Assembly: GCA_009602725.1 (NCBI GenBank)
Contig: WELB01000045.1
Span: 376,231-406,718 of the forward strand
DNA from: Spirogloea muscicola
Taxonomy: Eukaryota > Streptophyta > Zygnematophyceae > Spirogloeales > Spirogloeaceae
DNA length: 30,488 nt
Direction of reading: 5' to 3'
The position numbers were made by a program, and so were the translations under genes. This document shows positions 27,203 to 30,488 of this stretch, in pieces; position 1 is the first letter of the stretch; the number at the start of each line of letters is the position of its first letter. A model generated the notes under the pieces. The model was given only the letters and a program-made list of their open reading frames with translations, ran no database searches and was not told the origin of the DNA.

Positions 27203-30200
27203 CTAGGCTTCCTTGTCCTTTGCATCAGCACCATTCAGACAGCCTCCTAAGAAGCCCTGGAAGTAATCCTGCGGCTCAGACACAAAGCAAGATATGATGT
27301 CTCGAAGAGTGACAACGCCTATCAGGCTGTTGTCGTCCCTCACTACGTGCACGCGGTGAATGTTTTTGGTCACCAGCCTTTCAATAACGTCAGCCAGTGT
27401 ATCCGTCTGCAAGCACGTAATGGGTGGTAATAGAAGTGGTGGCATGGCATCCTTTGATGGGTCAACAGGTAAACTTGAAACGATCTTTACAAAGTCCATC
27501 ACAGTCAACTCTCTGCACCCTCATCAGCCAAGAGAAGTGAAGGTCAGTGCTCAATCAGATGGCACTGCTTAACAACCTATCAACAGTTGATACAACTTTC
27601 CAAGAGCTGCCAGCTTCTTGTAGGGGAGAACAGATAGAAAGCGAAGAGCAGAAGTTGGATGGAAAAGTGAATAACAAGAGCTGGATGCAGATCTCAAATT
27701 TCAGAACTATTACTTTGATTGCAGACATGTCAAAGGCAGACTCCACAGAAGACAGACTGCAATGATGGGCTTCTCCATAAGCCCATCTGCTGGATGTGTT
27801 GAGGCCATCTCTTTCTCCAGCAATACTCACTTGCGACGAGCAAAGAGGTCTGGTTGGAGTAAAAGATAGCGCGAATCTCTGGTACTGATGTTCCCAATGA
27901 GCTTCTGGTGAGTATCGACCACTGGGATACCCCCAATCTCTTTCTCGCGCATCAATATGAATGCCTCCAGGACCAATTTGTCCCCCTCAACAGCAACAAC
28001 CTGCGCAACACAGTGACCAGTATCAGTGATGCTCAATTGTCATCTCCACTTGACGTTGCTTTAAGCTTTTGACATTTTCGTGACTTCACAGTGACCCTTC
28101 CATTTGCAACCAGCATGTAACGCTGCCCATCACAAGTCCTCCTTAACAGGAAACAGTATGGACACTGTTATCAAAGGACCACCTTCAGATCACAACCTAC
28201 AACCTTGAGCCGTTTGAAGCTCACCACTTACTGGCGACTGCTTGGCGCTAAAGCTGTAAACCTTACACCATGCAGTGGTTGTGGCATGTGCACTGTTGAG
28301 GAGAGGTAGATGCCTACCTGAGCTGGTGCCATAACTGGAAGTCCTAGGTCTTCAACAGCCCTGCTGGCTATGGAGTCAAACCACGCAAATCCCTTGCATT
28401 GTGCAAGGCCCCTGATTACTGATGATTGTGTCACCAGATTGTTTACCTGAAGATCATAGGCAGAGACTTCATCAAGTCAAGCAAAGCGGTACATTCACAG
28501 CCTTCAGCCAGATTGTACCACTGCACATTGCAGTGGTCCATGCAATTGTCAGTTGCTGCCATTGTTGCGCAGCCTGAGTATGATGCCGTGTAGCATGGAG
28601 TATCATCAGAATATGGGCAAGCCATTTTCTGAACTGGACCCTCAGCTCATGGCAGTTCAGGATCAGGCCATGATACTGTCCCAGTAGAGGTACAACTTTT
28701 GGGAGGTCTTGCCTGCGTGCTGTTGGAATCAATGACTGGAATGCTTCGAAGTCGATATTTGGAAAGCAGAAGCAAGGCTGTCAACATTGAATCATCTGCT
28801 TGCATTGGCAGGAAAGGGGCCCATCTGTAGCTTTTAGTGATATCTGAAACCTGACGGGACAACAGAAATCCATTCCCTTAGATTGCATGAAGAGGATGCA
28901 TGCCTAAGCAAAGAGCATATGTTATCCAACACAACATGCACTGACGATCATACACCATGTAAATGCTGCACATCTGCAGGCTTCCCTGCAGCTGCACACC
29001 TTAAATACAACTTGAGAGAACAGCTGACCAAGGGCGCCACTTTGTGCACCTTGGTTGACTTGAAGGGCTCTTCTCGAAGGATGACCTTGTAGAAGTCATT
29101 GCCCAATGCATCTGCCGCATGCTGAGGGTCTTGACCAACCCCACGTTCTGCTGCCACGCCCCCCGCTACGGCTGCCCCTACTGCAGCCACAGTGAGGCCT
29201 GCTACAGCAATAGGGCCAGTCATGCCCAGCGTCACAGCACCCAAAGCTCCCAGTGCTCCAGCTCCAACACCAGCCGCAGCTGCGGTGCCTGTGCAAAGTA
29301 AAGAGCAATCTTACTGAGCACTCATTTGCATCACCATAATCTCTCTGCTCAATGGCTGCAGAATGTAGCCAAGGTGTTCAGAGCGACTCTTGTTTAGGCC
29401 CAAGCAGCGGCAAAACCTTTCAACAAGTGCCTCTGGACGATCCTATATAAGAAAAGTGCCATACAAGACATCCCTATTGTACTTTCCATTGGATGCCATC
29501 TATGGATTGCAAAGCCAAAGCTCTACACAACTTTATCATGAAATTGAGAGGCCACAGTATAGTCTGTAGGGTCAACGACCTGCGGCAAGAGCAGCAGCTG
29601 CCAGCTCAGCTTGTTCTAGAACCCACACCACAACAGCAGGGAAGTCAACCATTCCTGCAGAGAGGACACTACCGCTTAGACCAGCATCCCTGCAACAAAA
29701 GCCGTCCAGCATTCTCGGCCACAAACGAGGGAGAGCTTGACGATTACGAAGCACTGGTGTTTGTGTAGAACAGGCTAGTCGCCGTATGTATATGAATCGT
29801 CTCCCAACTCGTGCCCACCATTGGGACAGCTTGTGTGCTCAACAACATTCATGCATTTGTTCTTCTACATGTATAACTGTGATAATCATTCTGCTCACCG
29901 AGGTATCGCTCCGTCCAGCTGGCACTTTCTGAAGCCGTCACGTCTCTCACAGGAGCAGACAAGACGTTGTTCTCGGAGAGAAGAACCACTGCCTCAGAGA
30001 TTGTCGCATCCGATGGGACCTCTACGACTACAGGAACAAGAGTCCACAAGTCATGCCTCTGAAACTCGTCCGAGAGCTACTACATGGACTCAAGCAGACT
30101 TGAACGACGACATGATTAGTATCAGCAAGGGAGCGCCTGACGCAAGCAGTCTCCACTTTATCGCTCTTTGCATGCAAATCTGTAGGTATCTGAAGCTCCG

Positions 30201-30448
30201 GGAGCGAGCCATGATGGGCGACGGGGTGCCAACAGTCGGGAGATAGCGCGGGATTGGCTCAGCAGAAGGCTCGAGGCCGGGCTTCACCCTTGCCGAGGTG
30301 CACGCTGGGGAAGGTGGAGACGGGGATCTTGGTGAAGGCGGAGTTGAGGAGCTGGTGCACCGCCGGCGGCACGCCGCGGCCGCCCTCGGCCCGGTGCTGG
30401 CTCCACAGCTCCTCGATGCGCTCCCGCACGCCCGCGCCGCCGTCGTCA

Positions 30449-30487
<39 letters not shown>

Positions 30488-30488
30488 C
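27203..30488 (-). CDS. SNF4 / AMPK-gamma-like protein with four CBS motifs, 5' partial
   Basis: Exons: >30488-30288, 30027-29899, 29654-29580, 29288-29050, 28850-28713, 28446-28318, 28000-27831, 27512-27203, in matching phases, at least 463 residues. CBS1: VVEVPSDATISEAV to SAPVRD and MVDFPAVVVWVLEQ. CBS2: WAPFLPMQADDSMLTALLLL to LRSIPVID, then LVTQSSVIRGLAQC. CBS3: LVLEAFILMREKEIGGIPVV, LIGNISTRD. CBS4: DTLADVIERLVTKNIHRVHV, GVVTLRDII. Pairs of CBS motifs bind adenosyl ligands; the layout matches plant SNF4-like gamma or PV42-type proteins, so a role with an SnRK1-type kinase is inferred. Exon 4 inserts about 50 Gly/Ala-rich hydrophobic residues (GVGAGALGALGAVTLGMTGP...) between CBS1 and CBS2. 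The intron 28712-28447 starts with GC. The start codon lies beyond the window edge. Confidence 0.9.
30452..30488. repeat. (CCG)n microsatellite at the right edge
   Basis: A CCG run (GGC on minus) lies in the 5' part of the CBS gene and would encode Gly in the coding frame or lie in the 5' UTR. It reaches the window end. Confidence 0.8.

Overview
This is nuclear DNA from a photosynthetic eukaryote, most likely a green alga. The genes have many short GT-AG introns (about 100-250 bp), and their products are plant-like: folylpolyglutamate synthase, a plant-type SNF4/AMPK-gamma-like CBS protein, a CFIm68/CPSF6-type RRM protein, an EIN3/EIL transcription factor fragment and a plastid-targeted HAD-like protein. 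I cannot name the species. The EIN3/EIL DNA-binding domain hints at the streptophyte side of green algae, because I know that family mainly from streptophytes; that is inference.

Layout. 1-818: tandem 130-bp repeats and a repeat tail. 975-4102 (+): HAD-like protein in 11 exons. 4560-9055: a dense graveyard of mobile elements. It holds an inverted duplication of a trihelix-like gene fragment, head-to-tail 3' ends of 5'-truncated LINEs, a foldback element and a fragment of mitochondrial atp1 (a NUMT). 9306-11333 (+): short-chain dehydrogenase in 7 exons. 11849-16217 (-): folylpolyglutamate synthase in 15 exons, convergent with the dehydrogenase. 16541-17861 (-): LINE ORF C-terminus with zinc knuckle and restriction-like endonuclease region, followed by its duplicated 3' UTR. 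18016-18876 (+): F-box/LRR gene cut by an N at 18877. 18878-18993 (-): bL36 ribosomal protein gene cut by the same N. 19209-21352 (+): CFIm68/CPSF6-like RRM protein. 22589-24565 (-): 3' part of an EIN3/EIL gene. 24748-26002 (-): G-domain exons of eRF3, with an N at 26159 just upstream. 26403-26960: more LINE debris. 27203-30488 (-): four-CBS-domain protein, 5' end outside the window.

The exon models were built by hand. For the HAD, dehydrogenase, synthase and RRM genes all exon phases close into a single reading frame of 407, 366, 520 and 576 residues, which strongly supports them. The genes show no operon-like functional link; this is an ordinary gene-plus-repeat eukaryotic region.

The most notable observations are three gene truncations at suspicious junctions (F-box against bL36 at one N; eRF3 without its start near another N; eRF3 running directly into the middle of EIN3 beside a GGGA microsatellite), the mitochondrial insert at the 5' end of a truncated LINE, and a LINE population whose copies sit serially on each other's 3' tails. 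The junctions may be assembly joins or real rearrangements, and the sequence alone cannot settle this.
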